Below are positions 33,544 through 41,620 of a DNA stretch of 64,000 nucleotides, in pieces. Made by a program: the position numbers and the translations under genes. This DNA is from Alcanivorax profundi (GTDB taxonomy: Bacteria > Pseudomonadota > Gammaproteobacteria > Pseudomonadales > Alcanivoracaceae). The first letter of the stretch is position 1; the number at the start of each line of letters is the position of its first letter. The DNA is taken from assembly GCF_003597125.1 (NCBI RefSeq), contig NZ_QYYA01000001.1, positions 186,001 to 250,000 on the forward strand, read 5' to 3'. The notes under the pieces were generated by a model. The model had not been told where the DNA came from, made no database searches, and was given only the letters and a program-made list of their open reading frames with translations.

Positions 33544-36500
33544 TTATTTCGGGTCGCCGGTTTCGTTGGATTCACCATCGTTGGCTTTTGGTGGCGGAGT
33601 GTTGTCGTCACTCTGTGTTGTTTTGCCCTCCAGGGTCAGCTGCTCGCCGTCGCCATTGCGGATATGAATATCCAGCTGGCTGAAGGCGATTTCCACGTCG
33701 TGCTCCTTGCACAGGGCATCAATATGGCGATTCAGCTCGTCGGTGGCGGCCAGACGGTCGTTGATGTCGCTCACGTGAACGCGCAACTCATGATCCAGTG
33801 TGCTGGCTCCGAAGCTCATGAACAGCACCACGGGCTCGGGGTCACGAAGCACACGACTGTTTTCTTTGGCCGCCTGTAGCAGAATCTCACGGCACTTTTT
33901 CAGGTCTGAGCCATAGGCAAAGCCCACACGCAGGATAATCCGGGTGACGGTGTCGGACAGCGACCAGTTGATCAATCGCTCGGTCACAAACACCTTGTTG
34001 GGTACCAGAATTTCCTTGCGATCAAAGTCGATCAGGGTGGTCGCACGAATGCGTATCCGGCTGACGGTGCCGTCGAGGTTGTTGATGGTGATCACGTCGC
34101 CGATGCGAATGGGGCGTTCAAACAGCAGGATGATGCCAGAGATAAAGTTGGCAAATATTTCTTGCAAGCCGAATCCCAGGCCTACCCCAAGGGCGGCCAC
34201 CAGCCATTGCATCTTGTCCCAACTGAGACCCAAGGCTCCCAGCGTCAACACGATGCCGCTGGCCACAATCACGTAGGACAGCAGGGTAGTGGTGGCATAA
34301 CTGGTGCCTTGGCGCAGGTCCAGACGCGACAGAACCAGCACTTCCAGCAGCCCGGGCAAGTTACTGGCCAGCAAAAAGGTGACGGCGCCGATAATGAGTG
34401 ACGCGATCACATCACCGAGACTGATCAGTGAGGCGCTGGCCGCCTGACCGGTGCCTTCTGCAGCGGTTTCCCACAACACAATCTGGTCAGTGTAGGCGAA
34501 CGCATGAAAGACATCTGCCCAAACCCAATACACCAGCAGACCAATGATGCCCACCAGCGCCAGCCGGATAAGACGTAACGACTGTTGATTGACCTGTTTC
34601 AGGTCCAGTTGTGGCTCTTCGACTTCCACCGCTTCGGCGCTAGCGCTGTCTTTTTGTTCGGTTTCCCGTTGTGCAACCGCGCGTTTGTACGCCAGCCGTT
34701 GAGCCGCTACCGCCAGACCGCGTACCGCGGTAGCGTCGAGCAGGATCCACAGCGCGACCAGATACAGGCTGTAAATCATGTGCCCGGCCAGACGCACCGA
34801 GGTGTAGTAATAGCCAATCCCGGTGAGAATGATCAACGCCAGTGGGGCCAGCGCGCACAAGCCGGTAGACAGGGCTTTTACGGCGCCGCTGTAGTGTCGA
34901 CCCGGGTAGGCCTGGGCAATGGCAGGCAAGCTGACCATCACAGTGAACAGGCTGATCAGCATGATGACCAGGCCAAGCCGGTCGTTACTCAGCTGGGCCG
35001 GCCACTGGTCACCAAAGGCGATGATGAACATCATCGGTACCAAGGCCAGACCAGTGAGCAACATCCGGCGGCGCATTTGTTGCTGGTGGGTCATATCCCA
35101 TCGGAAATGGCGTTGCGCGATTCCGTCAGTCTTGAGTAGCCGGTAGAGCACCTCAAAGACCAACCAGAGCAGAGCCAGTTGGGTGAGGGCGGCACCAATC
35201 ACGCTGCTGAACGTGCCAGGTGTCAACCAGATTGCGCTGCCCAGCAACGACAGAAAAAGCGGTACCGGAGCTGAAATAATGAAGGTATAGAGCAGGCTGG
35301 TGGGGGTGTGGGCCTGGCTGTCGCGGCGCAGCGAGCCGACATCACGATTCATCTCTGCGATGCGTTTTTTAAGTCGCGTACGGACCAGCAGCAACAATAC
35401 GGGCGGGATGATCATGCCGATCAGCCATCCCCAGCCATGGGTAAACAGCTTCCATACGCCGCTGCCGATCGTCTCCCATGGCAGATTCCTCACTTGGGTG
35501 ATCAGCTCTGCGGGAAGCCGCGCCAGCCAGTGAATGCTGAGTGGCTGATTGCTTGGCATCCAGAATGTCTGTTCAGAAATCGTATTGTGCAAATCCCGGG
35601 TAATTTTGCGCAGCTGGTCATGATTAAGCTGCGTACGGGTGAGGATGGCGAGCTGGCGACTCAATTCCTGATCCAGTTGATCATACAATTCCAGCCGCTC
35701 CTCACGGAGAATGTCAAACGCCTCATCAAGCCCCGGCTCTGCTGATGAGCCATCCTCGGCGAGGGGGAGAGGGGCGTCATCCAGTGCCTGAATATGCTGT
35801 TCTATTTCAAACTGGCGTAGCCGGGCTTCGGTAATCTCTTTGCCAAGATCCAGTTCCCCCTGATCCTGGGGCAGGCTTTTTTGCTGTTTGTAGAGAATTC
35901 GTGATAACAACAAACTGCCATCCAGCATGCGAATCTGGTCGTTGACGGTGGTGGAGAGAGAGCGGGCCTTGTCCAGTTGGGTTTTGGTGTCCACGGCGGT
36001 ACGCAGCAACTGATTGACGCTGTCGCCGGTCTTCGCAAGCTCCTGGCGCAGGGCCTGATTGGTTTTCATGGCCTGTTGTACTTCGGCGTTCTGTAATACC
36101 GAGGCCGGCAGTGGGGAATCCGGGGAATGGGCCTGTTGCTCCAGCTGATCGGTCCGTTTCTGGTTGATCAGCGGTTGAACGGCGTCGAGGCGTTGTTCGA
36201 TCAGGCTTTGCTCGAGTTTGAATATTTGTTGTTCGAGCCGGGCAATGTCCTGCTGGCGGTCAATGACTGACAGTTCCTGATTATAGCGCTCGATTCGCGT
36301 TTCCAGAGCTTTTTGCTCTGTCTGCAAACGGCGGATCTCCAGTTCTTCAAGCAGGTCCCCGTCTTCATCGGTGCCATTATTCAAACGGGTACGAATCGTA
36401 TTGATACGATCCATGGCATCACCGATGACCTTTTGCGCTTGCTCGGGAAGGGTCTGGGTACGGGTCAGCTCGCTATTGGCACGGGCAAGTTCACTCTGGT

Positions 36501-36888
36501 TGGTTTCCAGTGCGTCGAGCTGGGTAACCAGAATGTTGATCAGGGCTTTCAAGTCTTTGTCGGCATAGCCTGCCGCCCAGTCAGAATCCCGCTCCTGACG
36601 TAAGCGGGTCAGTTCGGCCTCCAGTCGGGTGCGCTGAGAAGGCGCCTTGCGGGCAAACGCCTCCAGTGACTTGATGCTGCTCTGGTTGCTGTCGATTTCC
36701 TGGCGGAAGGAAAGCGTTTTTTCCAGCGTTTCCCGGTCCGGGTTACGACTGCCGTCCTTGTTGTCTTCACCGGTTTCTGTGAGCTGTTTTTGCAAATCGC
36801 CGACACCTGGCAAGGAAAAACTGCCGGTTTGAGCGGTGGCGAACAGAGGCAAGATCAGCAAGAGGACGAGAGTAAGTCGTCGATCCAT
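33544..36888 (-). CDS. mscK: Potassium-sensitive mechanosensitive channel MscK (KefA)
   Basis: 1114 aa, the size of E. coli MscK. A signal peptide (MDRRLTLVLLLILPLFATAQ) is followed by a roughly 440-residue periplasmic coiled-coil region. About ten membrane helices follow from about residue 480. The C-terminus is the MscS-like channel: GLGFGLQEIFANFISGIILL (pore-lining TM3 with the Gly/Ala pattern) and FERPIRIGDVITINNLDGTV. The cytoplasmic vestibule segment is VPNKVFVTERLINWSLSD. It protects against hypo-osmotic shock. The ATG at 36888 is chosen because the upstream extension lacks a signal peptide and runs through AT-rich repeats. Confidence 0.93.
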   Translation of the reverse strand: MDRRLTLVLLLILPLFATAQTGSFSLPGVGDLQKQLTETGEDNKDGSRNPDRETLEKTLSFRQEIDSNQSSIKSLEAFARKAPSQRTRLEAELTRLRQERDSDWAAGYADKDLKALINILVTQLDALETNQSELARANSELTRTQTLPEQAQKVIGDAMDRINTIRTRLNNGTDEDGDLLEELEIRRLQTEQKALETRIERYNQELSVIDRQQDIARLEQQIFKLEQSLIEQRLDAVQPLINQKRTDQLEQQAHSPDSPLPASVLQNAEVQQAMKTNQALRQELAKTGDSVNQLLRTAVDTKTQLDKARSLSTTVNDQIRMLDGSLLLSRILYKQQKSLPQDQGELDLGKEITEARLRQFEIEQHIQALDDAPLPLAEDGSSAEPGLDEAFDILREERLELYDQLDQELSRQLAILTRTQLNHDQLRKITRDLHNTISEQTFWMPSNQPLSIHWLARLPAELITQVRNLPWETIGSGVWKLFTHGWGWLIGMIIPPVLLLLVRTRLKKRIAEMNRDVGSLRRDSQAHTPTSLLYTFIISAPVPLFLSLLGSAIWLTPGTFSSVIGAALTQLALLWLVFEVLYRLLKTDGIAQRHFRWDMTHQQQMRRRMLLTGLALVPMMFIIAFGDQWPAQLSNDRLGLVIMLISLFTVMVSLPAIAQAYPGRHYSGAVKALSTGLCALAPLALIILTGIGYYYTSVRLAGHMIYSLYLVALWILLDATAVRGLAVAAQRLAYKRAVAQRETEQKDSASAEAVEVEEPQLDLKQVNQQSLRLIRLALVGIIGLLVYWVWADVFHAFAYTDQIVLWETAAEGTGQAASASLISLGDVIASLIIGAVTFLLASNLPGLLEVLVLSRLDLRQGTSYATTTLLSYVIVASGIVLTLGALGLSWDKMQWLVAALGVGLGFGLQEIFANFISGIILLFERPIRIGDVITINNLDGTVSRIRIRATTLIDFDRKEILVPNKVFVTERLINWSLSDTVTRIILRVGFAYGSDLKKCREILLQAAKENSRVLRDPEPVVLFMSFGASTLDHELRVHVSDINDRLAATDELNRHIDALCKEHDVEIAFSQLDIHIRNGDGEQLTLEGKTTQSDDNTPPPKANDGESNETGDPK

Positions 36889-37151
36889 AACAGCGCGGGC
36901 TCCGGGAATCGCAGTAAAGCCCTGTTGTATCACAGGGCTGTGGTGAATGCTGTGGTGGTGATGGCATTCGGCCTGCCTGTCGGTAGGTTGAATGCCGCTC
37001 ATCCACATTGTAACGGGCAAAGGCGCCGCTGGCAGAAAATGTCCATAAAATGTCCCGCCACGCCCTAGGGCTGTGATATACGTTTGGTTATTGTTTGTTC
37101 AATTCAATAACAATTCGAAGCAATTCAATAACAAAACGGAAGGGGACCCCC

Positions 37152-38183
37152 ATGAAAACGCTAGCGCTTACCGGCCTGCTTGCGGCCACCCTGTTGTCAT
37201 CGCCAGTCCATGCCTTTCAGCAAATCACCCACAAGCGTATCGCCATTGATGCGGTGAATTACATGAAGGCCAACCCGCAAAGCACCGAATTCAACCGCCT
37301 GAAAGCCTGGGTGAATGCTGCGGGTTACAGCATGGATCAGTTTGCGGAGGTGATCGGGCAGGGCGCCTACGATGTGGATGATTTCCAGGATACTTACCTG
37401 TGCGGTGCGGTGACCGGGGACTGTGTGTACGCGCCGGTGTTCAACGCCGGAGCATCGCTGGTCAACTATACGTCTTACTGGCATTTCCAGAATCATACCC
37501 GGGGTTCCGATGTTCATGGGAACGACTTCGGGGGCTATAACTACGACCTGCTGACCGTGTGGGGTGATATCGACAATCTCGCAGCTGCCTGGCTGGTGGG
37601 TGACTACATGGATGACGGTAACGGTGGCATGACTGGCTGGTGTTTCTGGAGCTGTGCCGATGACAGCGAGTACAACACCTATGGGGTGACCGAAGCCAAC
37701 TACCGCCAGGGTAGCTACTCGAGCAAGTCCATGTACGATGATTTCGAGGAGATGCCGTTCCAGCCCATCGATAACCTGGGGCAGTACTGGTACAGCCAGT
37801 TCCTGGCAACGCCCACCGCCCAGACCCTGGGTTTCGTGATGCATACCACTGACTTGCTGCAGCCCCACCACGTGTGGACCACCTCGGCCCTGAATCACAG
37901 CGGTTGGGAGTCCTGGGTGGCGGATTACTATGACAGCGAAAACCTGAACAACAGCGCACTGGTGGATCAGGCCATGATGGACTACACCCCGCTGTCCACC
38001 AGCAGCAATGATATCCGTCCACTGCTCACCCAGGGTGGCGCGCTGGCCTACGGTAATGGCGGTATTGTGCTGTCCAGCACCGACCACGGCGACCGTGTTC
38101 AGGTGGCGCAGGTGGTGATTCCCCATGCGATTGCCATGGTGGTGCACCTGTTGAACCACGCGGCGGTGAAAGTGAACCCCTAA
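37152..38183 (+). CDS. Secreted zinc-phospholipase-C / S1-P1 nuclease-like protein
   Basis: 343 aa. The signal peptide MKTLALTGLLAATLLSSPVH ends at A, giving a mature N-terminus FQQITHKRIAIDA. Bacterial zinc PLCs have Trp at mature position 1; here it appears to be Phe, an oddity that would bear on zinc binding. Zinc-ligand-like motifs are THKRIA, YWHFQNHTRG and FVMHTTDLLQPHHVWTT (H...D...QP.HV). The mature part has acidic loops and paired cysteines (CGAVTGDC, CFWSCADD). Likely a secreted phosphodiesterase or lipase. The nearby foldase genes suggest it needs help folding. Upstream (37095-37140) are repeated CAATTCAATAACA words. Confidence 0.72.
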   Translation: MKTLALTGLLAATLLSSPVHAFQQITHKRIAIDAVNYMKANPQSTEFNRLKAWVNAAGYSMDQFAEVIGQGAYDVDDFQDTYLCGAVTGDCVYAPVFNAGASLVNYTSYWHFQNHTRGSDVHGNDFGGYNYDLLTVWGDIDNLAAAWLVGDYMDDGNGGMTGWCFWSCADDSEYNTYGVTEANYRQGSYSSKSMYDDFEEMPFQPIDNLGQYWYSQFLATPTAQTLGFVMHTTDLLQPHHVWTTSALNHSGWESWVADYYDSENLNNSALVDQAMMDYTPLSTSSNDIRPLLTQGGALAYGNGGIVLSSTDHGDRVQVAQVVIPHAIAMVVHLLNHAAVKVNP

Positions 38184-38270
38184 CAGGCTTAATCGCCTGC
38201 GGCCCTCCTGCTTTCTGCGACACGTTGAAAGCAGGCAGGGCGCTTCCAAAACAATAACAAGGGTGGCGCC

Positions 38271-39614
38271 ATGAAACGCTCGATTCCTATTCTGTTTGTG
38301 GTCTTTCTTGCTGCGGTATTACTGGGCCCGGTGGCCTGGCAGGCGTGGGGTCCGCTACCGGACTCTGTCGCGGCGAGAATCAACGGTGAGGATTTGCCGG
38401 CGGACACCCTGGCGGTGTTTGTGGCCGCCGCGCGCCGCGCCGATCCGACGACGACTCCCCAGGTTGTGCTCAAGGGACTGGTGGAAAACCGGTTGCTGGC
38501 GGGCATGGCGGAGCACGAGGATCATCACGGCCACCACGCTGCCCAGGTCGGCTCCGGCAATGTGGGCTATGACCGTGATACGGTGCGAGAGCAGCAACGC
38601 TTTCGGCTGTTGCGTTCGGCCTTTGCCGAGCCCTTGCGGGCCGCCGTGCAAACCCGTGGTGCCGACAATAGTCTGACGTATCTGACGCAGCCTCTGGAGC
38701 TGGACGCGACGGCGTTGGCCCCCATGCTGACCCTGGAACAAGCTCTCTATACCACGATGACAGAGGCCCAGCAGCAGGCGGCGAAGCAGTACGTGTTGGC
38801 CCGTTACCGGTTTGCGGAGTCACAGCCGGAACAGACCCTGAGCCTGTGGGATCTTTACCGCCGCCAGAATATTCAGCTCAAGGTGCAAATGCATAATCTG
38901 AATCTGGCCTTTGTTCGCGAAGCCATCAAACAACAGCTCACCATGGAGTTCGTGTTCTACTGGTTTGAACAGGAGTCCGGCCTGTCTCGACAGGCGGTGG
39001 CGGCAGTGGACCGTTGTCTTGATGATGCGTTGCATCGCGATGCCCTGCTGCATGAGATGGGGTTGATGCACGACATTCACGATGATAACCCCGCCCTGCG
39101 GGAGCAGGCGGGCAAGGTTACCCAGCAGCAGATTGCCGAGTATTACGCGGCCAACAAGGATGAATTTACCCGTGTCGAGCGGGTGCGGGCGCGTCATCTT
39201 AGGGTAGATTCCCAGCAGGCGGCGGATCGCATCGTGGCGGAGATTCGCGATGGCCTGTCATTTGAACAGGCGATAGCCCGCTACTCCCTGGCTGAGGATG
39301 CGACTGACGGCGGCCAGTTGGGGTGGATTGATCGCGAGAGCCGGGACGATCACTGGACCCGGGCGTTGGCATTTGTCCAACCGCAAGGACGGGTGTCTGC
39401 GCCTTTCCGTAGCCCCGCGGTCAGCGGTGCCCCCTACTGGGAAATTCTTCAGGTGGATGAAAAAGTCATGGGCTACCAGCCACTGGACAGTGAATCGGTG
39501 CGTTACCGAGCTTCGTTGGCGATTGCCCGTGAACAGCTTGAAGCCCGGTTTCGTGAGCAGCTGGCGGACGCCAGTGCCGATGCGTCACTGCGTATCAATC
39601 AGGGTGTCATGTGA
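38271..39614 (+). CDS. Membrane-anchored PpiC/parvulin-type peptidyl-prolyl isomerase
   Basis: 447 aa. An N-terminal anchor (IPILFVVFLAAVLLGPVAWQ) is followed by a SurA/PpiD-like helical chaperone region with His/Asp-rich patches (AEHEDHHGHHAAQ) and repeated Gln/Ala helices. The parvulin domain lies near residues 305-405: VRARHLRVDSQQAADRIVAE, DGLSFEQAIARYSLAEDATD, GGQLGWIDRE. It probably assists folding of secreted proteins in the periplasm. It is encoded 87 nt after the phospholipase-like gene and overlaps the next ORF (ATGA). Confidence 0.82.
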   Translation: MKRSIPILFVVFLAAVLLGPVAWQAWGPLPDSVAARINGEDLPADTLAVFVAAARRADPTTTPQVVLKGLVENRLLAGMAEHEDHHGHHAAQVGSGNVGYDRDTVREQQRFRLLRSAFAEPLRAAVQTRGADNSLTYLTQPLELDATALAPMLTLEQALYTTMTEAQQQAAKQYVLARYRFAESQPEQTLSLWDLYRRQNIQLKVQMHNLNLAFVREAIKQQLTMEFVFYWFEQESGLSRQAVAAVDRCLDDALHRDALLHEMGLMHDIHDDNPALREQAGKVTQQQIAEYYAANKDEFTRVERVRARHLRVDSQQAADRIVAEIRDGLSFEQAIARYSLAEDATDGGQLGWIDRESRDDHWTRALAFVQPQGRVSAPFRSPAVSGAPYWEILQVDEKVMGYQPLDSESVRYRASLAIAREQLEARFREQLADASADASLRINQGVM

Positions 39615-40240
39615 TGAAACCCGGGCCGTTAGTCGCACTGGTTGTTGTGGGTCTGGGGATTACCCTGGCCGTGTGTGTGGCTTGGGCCCGGCTGCATGAG
39701 GACTCACCGACAGCTGCAGTGGTTGAGCCCCCGGTCCACCCGGCAACGGTGAGCCCGTCAATGGCGGCTAAGTTGCCTGCGGATGAGGCTGAGACGATGC
39801 CCACCTACATCGGGGATCGGGTCATCGACGGTCCGGCGTCAAATGCGTCGCAGGGGGCCGCCCCTGCAGTGGTGCCGGTGCCCTCTGCCAGGGCGGTGGC
39901 GGCATTGCGAGAGAGCATGGAAAACGGTGACCCCCGCACCCCGCCACTGGCGCGCAGCACCAACCTGCGTGAGATGCCGTCTGCCGAGGAGCTGGCGGAC
40001 CCGGGGTTGTACCAGCAGTACGAAATGCGCCAGAAGCAGCAGGTCTATGGCTCCTTTGTCACGGCGGCCAATCGCAAGATTGGCGAGCTGGAAAGCCTGA
40101 TTGAACAGGGGGAGGCATTTGGCATCGATCCGGAGCAGCTGGCCGAAGGCCAGCGCAAGCTGGACGGTCTGATGGCGCAACGCGATCAGTTGCTGGAACA
40201 ACACCCGGAGCTGGTCGAGCCGGAGCCGGGGCAGGAGTAG
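39614..40240 (+). CDS. Hypothetical membrane-anchored protein with Pro-rich linker and helical C-terminus
   Basis: 208 aa starting in the 4-nt ATGA overlap with the PpiC gene. One N-terminal membrane helix (LVALVVVGLGITLAVCVAWA) leads to a Pro/Ala/Val-rich linker (about residues 30-90) and then predicted helices with coiled-coil pattern (NRKIGELESLIEQGEAFGID, LDGLMAQRDQLLEQH). The layout is like lipase-specific foldases (Lif), but their RxxFDY-type motif is not visible. Its 3' end overlaps the convergent gene at 40186-40240. Confidence 0.7.
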   Translation: MKPGPLVALVVVGLGITLAVCVAWARLHEDSPTAAVVEPPVHPATVSPSMAAKLPADEAETMPTYIGDRVIDGPASNASQGAAPAVVPVPSARAVAALRESMENGDPRTPPLARSTNLREMPSAEELADPGLYQQYEMRQKQQVYGSFVTAANRKIGELESLIEQGEAFGIDPEQLAEGQRKLDGLMAQRDQLLEQHPELVEPEPGQE

Positions 40241-41184
40241 CCCAGGGTGTTCGCGGTGTCGAGAATATTCTCGTCATCCGGTGCCAGGTTCATTGCCTTG
40301 CAGAGGCTGCGTCTGGCGGCATTGCTATCCCCTTGTTGATGCTGGGCGAACGCCAGGTTGTTCCAGGCCGCGGCCATCTCTGGCGCTGCCTTTACGGCAT
40401 GTTCGAAGGCCTCCAGAGCGGCAGGTTTGTCTCCGTCTTGCCACAGGGCATTGCCGTAACCGAACCATAGCTCGCCACTGTCGGGGAAGGCCTTCACGGC
40501 TTGGGGCCAGTAGTCCATGGCATTGGGGGTGGCCGAGATAGCCCGGAAGAGCGGCTGCGGTTCGGCACTGGACGGCAATTCGCCGGGGGCGATGAGGGTG
40601 AATCCCCATTGCTCTGCCCGCGCCCAGGTGCGGATAAACCGGTTCCAGTGCGTGGTTTTGCTTTGCGTGGTGCCACTATGCATCACCACCGTCTTGCCTT
40701 CATCGTGATACCCGGTGACCACGGCATAGTGCCATTTCGGCCAGCTGGGCAGGGCCAGATTCTGCATCACCAGCACCGGGCGGCCCGCCTGTAATTCCTG
40801 ATACAGATGTTTGGCATCGTTGACCGGGTAGGCCAGCAGGCCCCGGCTGCGAGCCGCCGCCATGAGCTCGATTCCCAGACTGCCCTTGCGCTCAGGTAGC
40901 CAGACTTCGTCCACCAGCGCATCGGCGCTGACCGGTTTCCCGGCCCATTGCAACATCATGGCCAGCGCGGCCGGACCACATTGGTAGGCCTCTTGCGGGA
41001 CAAAGGGGACCACGACCTGTTCGTGCTGGGCGACTTGGGCACTTTGCGGTGGCGGAACACTCTGACAGGCGCTCAAGAGCGCGATCAGAATGAGCAGGAG
41101 GGTTGCCGCGGCAGCACGGTTACGGGGCTGTGACGCACACGCCAGCGGGGGCGCTGGCGTGTGGGAACGAAACATCAACGTCAT
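40186..41184 (-). CDS. PA2778-like lipoprotein: C39-type cysteine peptidase with TPR repeats
   Basis: 332 aa. Lipoprotein signal with lipobox LLSACQ (about residue 40; the N-terminus up to ATG 41184 is long, and 41175 is an alternative start). The papain/C39-like part has the catalytic Cys in YQCGPAALAMMLQWAGKPV and His in WHYAVVTGY. TPR-like helices follow (SGELWFGYGNALWQDGDKPA...AWNNLAFAQHQQGDSNAARR). It ends in a Ser/Cys tail. It pairs with the next gene 3 nt away, as PA2778 with PA2779 in Pseudomonas. Its terminal 55 nt overlap the convergent gene. Confidence 0.85.
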   Translation of the reverse strand: MTLMFRSHTPAPPLACASQPRNRAAAATLLLILIALLSACQSVPPPQSAQVAQHEQVVVPFVPQEAYQCGPAALAMMLQWAGKPVSADALVDEVWLPERKGSLGIELMAAARSRGLLAYPVNDAKHLYQELQAGRPVLVMQNLALPSWPKWHYAVVTGYHDEGKTVVMHSGTTQSKTTHWNRFIRTWARAEQWGFTLIAPGELPSSAEPQPLFRAISATPNAMDYWPQAVKAFPDSGELWFGYGNALWQDGDKPAALEAFEHAVKAAPEMAAAWNNLAFAQHQQGDSNAARRSLCKAMNLAPDDENILDTANTLGYSCPGSGSTSSGCCSSN

Positions 41185-41187
41185 CGA

Positions 41188-41577
41188 TCAGCTGACGGGA
41201 TCAATCACCGGGAAGACATCGGTGGCACCCAGCAGATCCAGAATCACCAGAATCAGGATGATGGCAAGCACGATGCCCAGCACGCCCTGACCTGCGGGCA
41301 GCTCTTCAGATTTCTGTGCCAGTTGCTGCAGCTCCTGATGAGAAAGACGATCCAGACGCTCGCTGACCTGTTCCTTGGTGACACCATTTTTTTCCAGTGC
41401 CTGCGCGGCGGCCTGATGATCCATCAACTGCATGACTTGCGCTTTCATGGCGGCGCGATCCTGTTGCTGGATGACGGTATCGTTACCGACCATGGCCGCA
41501 TGGGCGGCCGGGACGACCATCAGTTGCATGAACAGGAAAATGGATGACGCAACGAGTCCTGTCAGTCGCTTGGACAT
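41188..41577 (-). CDS. PA2779-like exported membrane protein
   Basis: 129 aa. A signal peptide (SIFLFMQLMVVPAAHA) is followed by a Gln-rich helical region and EKNGVTKEQVSERLDRLSHQ. A C-terminal membrane helix (GVLGIVLAIILILVILDLLG) completes the protein. Architecture and neighbour match PA2779. Function unknown; probably co-transcribed with the C39-like peptidase and possibly its anchor or substrate. Confidence 0.85.
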   Translation of the reverse strand: MSKRLTGLVASSIFLFMQLMVVPAAHAAMVGNDTVIQQQDRAAMKAQVMQLMDHQAAAQALEKNGVTKEQVSERLDRLSHQELQQLAQKSEELPAGQGVLGIVLAIILILVILDLLGATDVFPVIDPVS

Positions 41578-41620
41578 GGTGGGGTTCTCCTTCTCAGCTC
41601 AAGTTAGAATTACTGTGACG

